A stretch of 64,000 nucleotides of DNA from Niebla homalea (Eukaryota > Ascomycota > Lecanoromycetes > Lecanorales > Ramalinaceae). Where the stretch lies: contig JAHGAU010000003.1 in NCBI GenBank assembly GCA_019925105.1, forward strand, positions 1,798,001 through 1,862,000. Reading direction: 5' to 3'. Each line of letters starts with the position of its first letter. Positions within the stretch are counted from its first letter, which is position 1. A program made the position numbers and the translations under genes. Below the pieces are notes generated by a model. The model ran no database searches. It saw only the letters and a program-made list of their open reading frames with translations, and was not told the origin of the DNA. This document shows, piece by piece, positions 1-12,425 of this stretch.

Positions 1-298
1 AAATGGGATATTTAATAAGTATAATAAAGCGAATATTTATAATACTTAACTATATTATCGGACTTCGGTATAAACAAGAAAAACAAAGAAAATAAAATAT
101 TTAATAAATTTTATATTCGGTTTTTTACTATAATTATACCTTTAGGCTATTTTAAGCTTTATAAAATCTCGGCCTTACGTAAACTCCTTATTTTAAAGTT
201 TTATTATTAAATTGCGGACGGCTTTACTCCTATATTATATCGTTAATTTATTGGTTATTTACGTTAATATAATTTTAATATACATTAAGTTAAAAGCT

Positions 299-463
299 TG
301 TTATGTGCACTGTGCGCATGCCAAGACCTTTGCGGCCACTAACACCCAAAGGGGTATAGCGGTGCTTGGCGTATACACTTATATTACGTACCTTTATAAG
401 TAGATACTTATTTATTATATATATTACACTTATATTTTACCTTAATACTCTTAATACCTAATA
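299..463 (+). repeat. Left LTR of element A
   Basis: This 165-bp repeat matches 27248-27412. Differences are mainly transitions (for example TGTGCACTGTGCGCATG against TATATACTATACGTATA). It contains the shared core cccaaaggggtatagcgg. The 5-bp duplication AAGCT lies just outside. Confidence 0.75.
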
Positions 464-1496
464 AATGGTAATAATAGCTTACGGTTATCTGCGTTTATCT
501 ATAGTTTAAGTATAGCCTTTAATACGTTTATTATCAGGAGTAATTACGTTATAACTCTTATAATAACCGCGTTAAACGGACCTTTTTAACATTTAACTTA
601 TTAATCCCTTTAAAAGGTATTTTAACGATATTATCTTATTATTTTAACCACCGTCTTATATTAAAAGATAAATAAAACCGGATTATTCGCTTAAAAAAGA
701 CCTTATAACCTTAATTATTAAAACCTTTCTTAAAAATAATTAAGAATAAAACTATTAAAGCTTTTACCGAAAATATTATTAAGCTGAATAGGATGATTAT
801 AGCTATAAATACGTCTTTTAATATAAGGTTTAATAGCCTTTAAAAAAAAATTACCGCTTTTAAAATTTATTTACCCTTCAGTAAGTAATACCGCCGTAAG
901 GACTCTATATTAAAACCCTTTAATAGTACGCTATAACCACTATAATTATTAAAAGATAAATAAAAAGAAAAGGATAATATTAAACGATACCGTATTAAAG
1001 AAATCGGCTATTTCAACGGTATTAATAACGTTTATACCTTTATTAATCGGCTTTAAACTATAAGCAATATTAAAGGTAATAAGGTTATTTAAGAGTATAT
1101 TGCTTTTAGCTTTATAAAGCTTAATAACTTAAATAGAACTTATAATTAATAAATATCTGAAATTACGAATAAAACTTATGGTTATCTTATGAATATAAAA
1201 TTAATAGATCCCCTGGTTTTTATACTTATAACTTGATTCAGAACCCCGGAATATTAGCTTTTTAAGTAACTTAATTACTTAAAATATATACGTAAAAACG
1301 CCGCAGATTAAAAGTCCATAACTACGTTCATAAGCCGGATAATAACTATAACTAAACAATTTAATATTACTTAGTAATAGGCTCTTAAGCTCGTATTTAT
1401 TTACTTTAAAACGGTCCTATAAAGTATCCTTTAATTCTTTTATAATTAAGAAACCTTTATGGCTTATATTTAGCTTCGGTAATCAGTATAATATAA

Positions 1497-1829
1497 TGTT
1501 AACAGCTAGCGCCATCTCTGCGCCGGCGCTACAGTGGTGCGTTATACTGCTGCGCCAAGGTAGGCCGTTAGGCCCTGGTAAAGGGCCTTAATAACGGCCT
1601 TGGTATACATTATTTATAAGCCGTAGCTTAACCGGGGTAAAGTAGGGTAACTATTACCTTTACTTTAAGTAAAAATTATACCTTAATTCTTTCTAAGTTC
1701 TTTAAGAATTAATTTTATTATTAATTTACTTATTAAAGTAATACTTAAATATTTAAACCGTAACGTTACGTTTTTTATATTTACCTTTATTAATCCCGCC
1801 GGCGTACCGTTAACGGAGTTAATTTAATA
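1497..1829 (+). repeat. Left LTR of Gypsy-1
   Basis: The 333-bp LTR starts TGTTAACAG. Its first 50 bp keep GC-rich sequence (gccatctctgcgccggcgct) that is transition-mutated in the right copy, while its 3' end (TTTAATA) is the mutated form of the right copy's CTAACA. RIP has therefore hit the two LTRs at different sites. Confidence 0.88.
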
Positions 1830-2063
1830 TTTTAATTCTTTTTCTTTATTAAGGAAAAAGCCCGATATTATTATTATAATAAATATTTAATTAACTTAAT
1901 AAACTTTAAAATAAAAAGGCGATATTCGTTTTTCGGTTAAGAACCCCCCTATTATAGTTAAGTAAATTATAGTAATAAAGTATTATTATAATATTATAGC
2001 TTAATAAGTTTAACTTCTGGAACTATATTTAAAGTTAACCGGCTTAAAACTGAAAATCGTATT

Positions 2064-2203
2064 TACTCCGGGAAGCGGGACGGGATGGGACGGGATTTAG
2101 TAATATATATCCTATCCCGTATAGGATAGAATAAGGTTAAATCCCATCCTATCCTATCTTTATCCCGCCGGGATAAAATAAGGATATATTAAGATCTTAA
2201 TAT
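2064..2203 (+). repeat. Left terminal inverted repeat region of the large DNA transposon
   Basis: It begins TACTCCGGGAAGCGGGACGG and contains several cctatccc/gggatggg motifs, then gggataaaataagg and tattaagatctt. It is inverted relative to 17930-18070. Confidence 0.7.
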
Positions 2204-2380
2204 TTATTATTAAAATATTATTTAATAAAAATTAATTAATTAAAATTAAGGGAAAAACTAATTATTAATTATATTCTTTAAAGATTATAATAAGTATAAT
2301 AATAATTATAATAATTCTTATAATAATAATCTTAACTATTTATATATTTATATTAATATCGGTATTAATATTAATATTAT

Positions 2381-2515
2381 TCTCTTTTTAAGTATTATTT
2401 TCCTTTTAAATATTATTCTCCTTTTAAGTATTATTCTCCCCTTAAGTATTTATATCCCTTTAAGTATTTATATCCTTTTAAGTATTAATACCTTCTTTTT
2501 AAGTATTTATAATAT
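2381..2515. repeat. About 20-bp AT-rich minisatellite
   Basis: There are about seven imperfect units of the type ttttaagtattattctcc, degenerating to ttaagtatttatatcc. It lies just inside the left end of the large DNA transposon. Confidence 0.6.
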
Positions 2516-2805
2516 CCGTATAAATATTATTATTTTCGCCTTTAATATTTTTATTCTCCCCGTTATTACCGTTATTATTATCGCTATTATTATTACCGTT
2601 ATTATTATAGTGGGATTTATTACCGCGATTACCATTATTATTACCACTACCATAATTACGTAGAGTACCCCGGGTATTACCATCCCGGGATTTACCCCCC
2701 CGGGATTTATTACCCCGGGATTTATTACCGCGTTTAGGCTAATAAGTTAAACTATTTAACGGCTATATATTTATAGATAATAATATAAAACTCGGCTAAC
2801 TTATA

Positions 2806-2950
2806 TGTTAGCGCCTATGCGCACCCCGCAGGGGTGGCCCTTAGGGCCTAACACCCCTTATATGGTAATAGCGGCTTACCCCTAAGCGCTATTACCTGCC
2901 CAGGTTAGCTACTTTTGCCCTTCGTGGCCGAGTGGTTATCCGTCCTAACA
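2806..2950 (+). mobile_element. Solo LTR of the TRIM family
   Basis: This 145-bp sequence has TGTTAG...CTAACA ends and is identical as far as I can see to the left LTR of the TRIM at 19529. It is flanked by a perfect 5-bp duplication TTATA (2801-2805, 2951-2955). That is the footprint of an LTR element lost by LTR-LTR recombination. It shows no RIP, as expected for a sequence this short or this recent. Confidence 0.9.
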
Positions 2951-5900
2951 TTATAAGCATAGGGAAAGAAAAAGCTTTATTAATTTATATTATCGTTTTA
3001 ATTAATTAACTATATTTAACCTAAATAATAATGCGTTTAACGTAAATATAAACGAGATTATATATTTTTAACGTAAAATTAATAAAATATAAAGAATTAT
3101 ATTAATAGTTTTATATTTAAAGTAAGAGATAAAATATACCTTTATTACTTCTTAAAAGATATAGATAATTACTTATTAAAACCGGAAATCGTTTTTCTTA
3201 ATTTATTTAAAAGTAATCTCTTTATATAAACGTACTATTAACGTAAAAAGGAGTTAAGGTTCAGTTAACTTTTAATAACGTTTAATTTTACGTAATACTT
3301 TTATTAAATTAATTATATTAATCTTAATAATTATAATAATAATTATAATAAAAACTTATTCTTTACTTATATTTTATACTTCTTCTTAATAATTAATATT
3401 CCTTAATTTCTTAAAGTTTTTATATTATATATTTATATTAATAATTAAAACTTCCTTTTAATTAATTTTTTAATAATTTAATTAATACGGGTTATTATAC
3501 GTGGTATAATATACGTATAATAATATAAGAATAATATTTATTTATTATTTAATAATTAAAAAAATATAAAAAATGAATATTAAATAAGTATAAAATATAA
3601 GTATAATTAAATATAAAGTAAGAAATTCTTTAAAATAAAATTATTAATTAATATAGATTTAAAGTAAATTTTAATACCGCTAAGATTCATACCAGATTAA
3701 GCTTAACGTTAAAAAAGTAAATACTTTAAATTCGCCCAGAAAAAAGCTAAATAATATAAAATAATAAGTATAATCTCGCTATTATTTAACATTTTAATTA
3801 ATAACCTTTTTACTTATCTTTTTAATAATTAAAGTTATTAAATATAATATTATTTTATCCTTACGGGGTTTATATAATGTTAACCTTAATTATAATTAAC
3901 TTAAAAATTTTTTTTTTAAATTACTTTAAAAACTCGGTAATAAGTATAATATATATCGTTTTAATAATATTATTATTTTAAATTTTAACCGGATTATTTA
4001 TATTAATCTTTATAATAATTAAAATATAATTTTTTACAGATTCTTAGCCCCGGAATTTAACCTATTTTATTTTAATAAATTAAATTTAATGCTTATTTTA
4101 TTTATAAATATATTAATATATTTATTAAAATTCTTAATTTTAAATTCTTAATTTTTTACTTACTTTTTCTTTTATTAAATAATTTTTTAAGTAATCTTTT
4201 ATTTTAATATCCTTATAATATTATAGTTTTAAGTCTTATAATTATAAATTATATTAAGAACCCTTTTATAAATTTCTTACTTAAAGTAAAATCCAAAAAG
4301 AATAATCATAATATATAAAAAGCTTTAAAAATATAAAATTTAAACGTTTCCTTTATATACTTTAATTATTTAAAGGATAAGTTTTTTACAATTAATAATA
4401 TTATTCTTTAAGATAACTTATTTTATAAACTACGTAATAAAAAGTTTAATCCGTAAGTAAAATTTAAAGTAAAAAAAGAACTTTTAAAGGATAAATCTTT
4501 TATAATTAACGATATTACTCTTTAGGATAACTTACCTTATAAGCTGTAAAATAAAAAGCTTAATCTGTAAGGAAAACGTAAAATAAAGAAAAGCTTTCGT
4601 AGAACTTATATATAGTAAAATCGCGTAATCGGACCACTTAATTTTACCCTTTAGAATAATAATTAAAAACGGTAAAGTATACCGATTAAACCGCTTTAAG
4701 CTATTATTTATTTAAGCTAAAAAGGATTAATAAATAAAAGAAAATTATTATCGAAGACCGGATTTTATTAAAGGCGTAAATTTGGAAAAATATTATAAAT
4801 AACCGGTATATTAATTAATATAATTATTTTTATATTTATTATGCTTATAATTATTAATATTCTTAATAATTAATATATTAATATTTTCGCTTTAAGTTAC
4901 GGTTTTAAGTTAAATAAAACGTAAAAGTTAAAGTTAATAAAAGATAATAATAATCCTTTATAAGAGGATTTAAGTAATAATAAAGTAATAATAAATATAA
5001 GCCCTTATTATAATATATATATAATTAATTTAATTTTAATAAACCTGAAATTTATAACGCTTTTAATATAAATAAAAATTAAGGAAATTAATTTAAATAA
5101 GTTTAATGTTAAAAAGCTTTTAATAAACGTAATTAATATATAAAATATTCGGTTATATAATTATAATATAATTTAATATAAGGGAATTAAATGCTTATAA
5201 TATAACTTTATTAAATTTATATGACGTAAAATATAAAAACTATAAATAAATTAAATACCCGCTTTCTTAACTCTTATATATATTTTTAAGGAAATATATT
5301 AATTAAGATTTTATAATTATTATTATATTAATTAAATATAAAATTAACCGTTTATATAAGGATTTACCGTTATTATATAAATATTTCTTTAAATAAAAGC
5401 GGGCAATTTAACGTAATAAAATTACTTATATTTATAAGTTATTCTTATATAATAATAATTATAAATAGGATAAATAAGTAATATTGTTTAAGTTTATATT
5501 TTAATAAGAGAATTATAACTTTAAAAAGTAGAATTAAAACTTTATAATAGATATAACAAAGGTAAAAAAAGCTTAAATATTAATTATATACGGTTTTAAG
5601 GATAAAATTCCTATTAATTATTAACGTATTATTACGGTTATTAATAAATTAACTATAGTCCTTAAGGGTAATAATTTCTATTATAACCTTTTTTAAAGAA
5701 AATATATTTAATTAATAAGGAGTCCTTAATTTAAGGAATATAGCTAAATTTAATATTAATCTTATAAAATTATTTTTCTTAATTAAAAAACTTATAATTT
5801 AATTAAAAATTTATTTAGAAAATATAATAAAATTTAGCTTTTTAATTATAGTTATAATTAATAAAAAGATTATTATAAATAATCTTAATATATTTAATAA

Positions 5901-8747
5901 AATTTCTTCTTATAATATATTAATTAAAGTTAAATTTTCTATTATTTAATAATTTTAAAAGGTTATTAAATTTAATTTTTTATTTAAAATCGAAATTTTA
6001 TAATAATATTTAAATCTTAAATAAAAGTCTTTTATTTTTAAGCGTTCGGATTAATTTTATATTTTTCTATATTAATATAATTTATTTTATATATATAATA
6101 ATAAGTAAAACTATTAAGATATATATTAATTATATATTAAAAACTTATTATAAGTTATTTTATATTAAAATTCATTAATAAAATAAGCTTTTATAACTTC
6201 TTATAATACTTTAATATTTATAGAATAAAATTTATATACCCTTTTACCCTTTATTTCCCCGATTATTTCTTTAATTAATCTTATAAAGTTTAATTTTAAT
6301 ATTATTAATACTATAGACTTTTAAAATTAATCAATTTCGCGTAATACGGTATTTAATTTTCATTAATTATTAAAGTATTAAAAATTATTAATAAAACATA
6401 CTTTTATTCCTTAACTTATAAATAATACTTTATATTAAAACTATTTTTTAAAAGACCTTTTAGGTAATCCCGTTATAACCCTTTTAATTTTTTAATATTA
6501 TAATTCTTAAAATATAGATTTTTTTCTTTAAGGTTATTTTTCTATATAAATATTAAGGAGCTCAATAATATAAAAATAAAAATAAAAATAAAGGATAAAC
6601 CTTTATTATATATAATATAAAGATTGTTTTAAATTAAATAAAAAAGAAATAATTCTTTAAAAATAACCTTTTAAGATAAACTTTTAAAGGTTACTTTATA
6701 AGGATTATATAAAGTATTTTTATTTATTTTTTAATTATAAAATACTTTTTTAAGATTTATACGCTTCTATTATATCTTAAGGTTTTATTTATTTATAAAG
6801 ATTTTAAATTAAATCCTATTATTTTCTTAAAAAAGGTTTACGTAAAAGATAATTATTAATCTTATTATAAGTTTATATATTTATATTATCTTTATAGTTA
6901 CCTTAATTATAATAAATAAGATATTATATTTATTAATTAATTATTATTAAGAAGAAGTATTTAATTTAATTATTATTTTACTTTATTTGAAAATTTTATT
7001 TATAATTACTTTTATTATATTATTATATCTTTCGATATATTTAATAATATAAGCTTAATCTATAAAAACCCTTTAATATTAAACCCTTTAATATTAGGAT
7101 TAAAGCGTAAGTCCAGGTATTATATGTATAAAGTAATTATTAAAGACGAGTTCCTAATATAATAAAGAAATACTTTATAAGTATAAACGTATTTAACTTA
7201 ATATTTAATATAAGATATTGAGAAGAAATTTAATACTTAAAAGTACTTCGAAAAAGGTACTATACGTATTAATAATAATATAGGGTTACCTTATATCGTA
7301 TATAAGAGATACGATAAAAGCTTACGGTACCCGAGAAAAAATAAAATATTAAGAATAAAGAATTATATAAAGATTAAAAACTATAAAAAAGTTAATTATA
7401 TTAAGAATTTAAAATAAATATTAATTTAAATTAATATAATTAATGAAATAATTAAATTTCTTTTTTGATTAAATTATTATAAAAATAATTATAAATCTTT
7501 TTTTAATTAATTTTATAGAATTTTATTAATTAACGAATAAGACTTTTACTTAATAATAAGGTTTTAATACGAGAAAATTTCTTAAAGCAATTATAATAAT
7601 AAGTTATTATTATAGCCTTATTATTTATTATCGTTAAGTATATTAAAACGTATTAATTTTTTATTTATTTTAATTAAGGCTTTATATTATTATCCTTAAT
7701 AATAATTAAAAATTATATAATAAAGCGCCTGAAAAAAATTAAGTTATTTTTATTAAAAGATCTTTTTAATAATAATAATAAGGTTTTATTAATTATAAAT
7801 AATTAATCCGTTAATAATAAATAATTTTATATAATAATTATAATATATTAAATTAATTAAGATTAAAAATATTATAATATATTAATTAACTTTAAGTATA
7901 TAAAAGGTACTTATAATAATAAGCGGTTTATATTTATTATAATAAAGATAATTAAAAGTTATAAATTGGAAAATCGTATTTTAACCGTTATTACTAATAA
8001 TATAAATAATAATAGTATTATAACGGTTACGTTACGTTAAAATGTTAAAATACGCTAAAATTCATTTATTAATATTATAGAAACGCGGTAAAAAATAGAA
8101 TATTTTTTATACTTAACTTATATTATTTAACTTTTACTTAAGGTTTTCTTAAGTTACCTTAAGGTTAATATAATAAACAATAATATAAATTATTGATTTA
8201 ATAAAGAGTAAACTAAATTAATTAACGATTAAGCTATAAATATCCTTAAGATATTAATAAAAATAAGATGGATTTCTAATAATTTTTATACTTATTTAAT
8301 AAGCTATAAATTCAGAAAACTGCAATTTATATTAATGTTAATAGTAAGCGTAAAAAGGTTTTTATAGCCGTTTAATAAAGAAGGATTAATACTTATAATA
8401 TTATAAATCCTTTAATCTTAAATTAAAGTAAAAAGCGTAAAAAAATATTATTAAAGTTATTTTAAGATATAATGATTTATTAAGACTTATCTTTTTATAT
8501 AATAATCTATACCTTAATACTTCGTAAAAATGTTAATATATTTTTAAAAGAAAAAAAAAATAAGTTTTTAAAGCTTAACCTTAAAGAACAAAGTTATATC
8601 GGATATTTAATAGAATTAACTTAATTATTCTATTCAGTTATTAAAGTAATAAGTATTATTAAATCGTTAACTTTTTATTTTATTTTTATAGTATATAATA
8701 AGCTTTTTAATTATATTAAAAAACAAGATTATCGTTTATAATATAAA
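2951..8747. other. Decayed interior of the large DNA transposon
   Basis: The sequence is highly AT-rich with stops in every frame. The only coding-like structure I recognised is a two-unit tandem repeat at 4372-4599 with a 114-bp period (38 codons, in phase) on the plus strand. It encodes degenerate copies of a Lys-rich segment with a shared KDKSF core. Another plus-strand stretch near 7.26-7.40 kb is open for about 30 codons. No transposase motif could be assigned. Confidence 0.4.
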
Positions 8748-8963
8748 TGTTAGAGTGCAAGCCCCTCTGGGGTAATTGGAAGGCAAAGGGTGTATTGCGT
8801 ATAATTAAAGACATTAAAGTACAGAGGTATAGGAGTAAAGGGGCCGAAGGCCCTAATATACCCAGTTGGTAATACTCCTGGGTGCTAAACTAACCCCGGG
8901 CTTGGCCCGGGATAGGCCCGGTAGGGCCTATTCCTGAGTTATTAATACCCCTAAACCTTAATA
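8748..8963 (-). repeat. 3' LTR of Gypsy-2
   Basis: 216 bp. It pairs with 15799-16014 as a direct repeat, with mainly transition differences. The palindromic block cccgggcttggcccggg is preserved in both. Confidence 0.88.
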
Positions 8964-11900
8964 TTACCCCCCCCTTAAGAAAGGCTCGCTTTTAAGCCTG
9001 TAAATACGCTGAAAAGGAAAAACTTTTTACTCAAAACCACTCCTCTTACCCATCACTTATAAGCCGGGTAATTAAAGTGAGGTCCATATACCACTTAGCT
9101 TACCCGTTATTAATTAACCGGGTAAGTGGTATAAGAATATCACCCAGGTTACCCGTCACTGGTTAACCGGGTAAGTAATAAAAGAATTATAGGGGTAGTA
9201 TTATGGCGGTGGCCGGGTAACTGGTATAAGCATACGGGGGTAGGATCGTGGCGGTGGCCTTTATAATAAGCTTTAAAACGTGATTTCATCCGGGGGGTTC
9301 TGGGGCAAATATCGTTTTTTACGATTTACCCCTTTTTTAAAATATTTTTTTAACCTTATTGCCTTATATATTAAATTTATACCAATAAAGGGGCGTATAA
9401 TTTATATGGGTAAATAATATTGATAATAATTATTTTAATAGCTTTAAGGAGCTATAAAACTATCTTAAAGGGCTTTTAAGCTTAATAAGGACGTAATATA
9501 CGGCTTATAATATTGAGTTTTAAGCCCGGTAAGATCGTTATTTAACCTGGACGTTTAAAATAACCCTTAAAGGCTACCTTAAATATAACGATATTAATTG
9601 GATTTCCGGGTTATAATCCGGGCTTATCCGGGTATTTCTTATAAAAAACTTTAGTTAATCCTTAAGTATAAAGGAATTCTTTTACGTTAACGTAATACCA
9701 GGCATTGTCCGGGGGTAAGTCTATTTATTTAACTTTATATTATAGCCTTTACCTTCGGCCGGTACGCCGGGAATTAATAATTTCTTTAAGTTCTTACTCT
9801 TTAATACTTTTTTTATTTACGATAACGGGTTTAAAGGGTAAATTAATTTATCCCGGTAATAATGGTTTCTCTTTAATCGGAATACGGATTAAGTTATTTA
9901 TATAAAAAGTAAAATAAACCCAGAAAATATCCGGGATATTTAATTTATAAAAAGAATAATATTATTTAAGGATAATATAGGGATTTAAGCGTTTATAATT
10001 TAATTTTTTATTAAGTTAATTAATTATTAAATACTTAACGTTTATATAAACCTTATTATTTATTTTAAATTTTACGTTTTAACGCCGGTAATTAATTTAC
10101 TTAAACGTATTATTATAAGCCTTATTTAAATTAAAACGTATTATATTAAGAATTTTTTATATAATTTTAATAATATTAATAATTTTTTTAATTTAAAGTT
10201 ATTTATATATAATAATATATTTAATATTATTAAGACCGAATAATATTTTTGGATAAAAGCTTTTATTAAAATAAAAAAATATTATTTTAATTAATTGATT
10301 TAAATTATTATTATCCGTAAATTTTATTATAGGTAATTACCGTACTTAATCGTCTTATAAGTAATTTACGTAAATCCGGAGTCTTTACTTTACTTCTTAA
10401 TTTATTTTTTTAATTTAATTATTATTTTTAACGTAATAAGGAATCAAAGTTTAAGGGTTAATTTTAAGTTAATATAGTAAAAAGCGCTATATTTTATTAA
10501 TAAATTATAAGCCGCGATTTAAAATAATACTATCCGGAAGATCATAATATTTAAATACTTCCCTAATAAAAAGTTAAGTTATCTTCTTAACGGAGGTCCC
10601 TTCCTTTTTAACATAATAAAGGATATAATATCGGCTTTTAAATAATATATAAATTATAGTAAAAATAACGTTTATGCCTTTATACTTAAATAATCCGGTA
10701 ATAAAGTTAACCGAGAAATTAACCCATCTTTATTCCGGGATTTTTAATTAATAAAGTAGTCTTACGGGCTTTTATTACGGGGCTTTGGACCGAAAATAAA
10801 TATCGTAATTTAAGATATAATAATCAATATCGTTTTATAAAATAAGTTAAAAAAAGTACCGGGAGGTAAGTTTAATTATATAATCCCGGCCGGAGTAATT
10901 ATTAACTAATTTATTATAAGTATACTTTAAGACCTCCGTAATAAATAGTATTAATATTTATAATTTATTTTTATTAATAAGGATATCGGATTAAACCTTA
11001 ATACGGATTAAAAATACGCCTTTAAAATTAAATAATCCGTTTTCTGTAATTACTTTTTTAAATTCCGTTAAACCTTTATTGATATAGTTGGCTTCACGGA
11101 TTTACTTATAAAATCTAAGTTTTTTAAAGATTAAATAGGCTGGTACTAATACCTTTTTCCCCTTATTTAAGGCTAAGACTTTAAGGCGCTTAAAAGGTAA
11201 AACGGTTTGGAATTAATCTTTAACCTTATTATTATCGTCGTTTTAAGATCGATAACCGGGCATTTAAGTAAGGGCGTTAATTTTATTATTTTATTTACTT
11301 AAGCGGTAAATAACCTTAAAATTAAATTCGGAAAAAGTATTAAGGTATTTTATTTAACGTTTTATAAGCTTTTAATTTTTAATAAAGTACTTTAAGGCTT
11401 AATTATCGTTAAAAATATAAAAGGGCTTCTTTATTATTTTTAGTTTTAACCGTTAATTTTTTAGGTATTTAATAATAACGAAAAGCTCCTTATTATAAAT
11501 ATTATAATTATATTTAATTAATAATATACTCTTAAAATAATAAGTTATTAAGTATAACTTCCCGGTTTTATTATATTAAAAAACAATACCGCCGGAAACG
11601 TAATTTAAAGAATTAATCTTAAAGATTATTTCTTTATTGGGATTATAATAAGTTAATACGGGGGCCGTAATAAAAGTTTCTTTAAGTATCGTATAAGCCT
11701 TTTAATACTCCGGGGATTATATAAATAAAATTTTTTTTTAATAAGCTTTAAAAGGGGTTTTATTATTTTAAAAAATTAAAGAATAAATCTTTGATAAAAG
11801 TTATAAAAATTAATAAATCCTTAAAGGGCTTTTAAGTTAATAAGAACCGGCCAATCCTTAATTTTATTTACTTTATCGGGGTCCACTTTTAGCCCGTTAA

Positions 11901-12019
11901 TAATAAGGATAAGACCTAAAAACTTAATTTATTAAACTCTGAATTCATATTTCCGGATATTTACTTATAAACCGGCGTTACGTAAACGCTTTAATATTAA
12001 ACGTATATATTAAGTATAC

Positions 12020-12425
12020 TTTTTCTTAATAGCGTTATAGATAATAATATTATTTAAATAAGCCTAAATAAAGATATTTAAATAATTGAATAAAACCTTA
12101 TTTATATATTATTAATACGAGGCGGGGTTATTAATCAAGTTAAAAGGTATAACTTTATACTTAAAAACGTTTAACGAAATAATAAATATCGTAAAGTTTT
12201 TATTCTCCGGGTATATACGGAGCTTATTAAAGGCCACAATAATATTTCCGCGGGTAATTTATTTATAATTAATAACTTAAAATAATATTTCTTTTATTAA
12301 GGAAATAGGGTATTAATTCCTTTTAATAATAGCGTTAATATTACGGTAATCTACGTATAGTTATAGGTTACCGTTAAACTTAAGGGTAAAAAGGATAAAG
12401 GATCCATAAAGGGCTTTATTGAGCT
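12020..12425 (-). pseudogene. Gypsy-2 reverse transcriptase remnant
   Basis: Reading the minus strand, positions 12420-12320 give a degenerate LYGSFILF...LRLYVDYRNINA segment, matching the Gypsy LRLCVDYRxLN motif. Positions 12060-12031 give YLNNIIIYNA where the family has YLDDIIIYSA. Both catalytic aspartates (GAT) have become asparagine (AAT) and the serine AGC has become AAC, all G-to-A on the coding strand. Stops are frequent around these motifs. The gene is dead. Confidence 0.85.

Noticed and set aside
212..403. 63-aa ORF overlapping the left LTR of element A
   Set aside because: It spans the LTR boundary (299), so it is chance open frame in repeat sequence.
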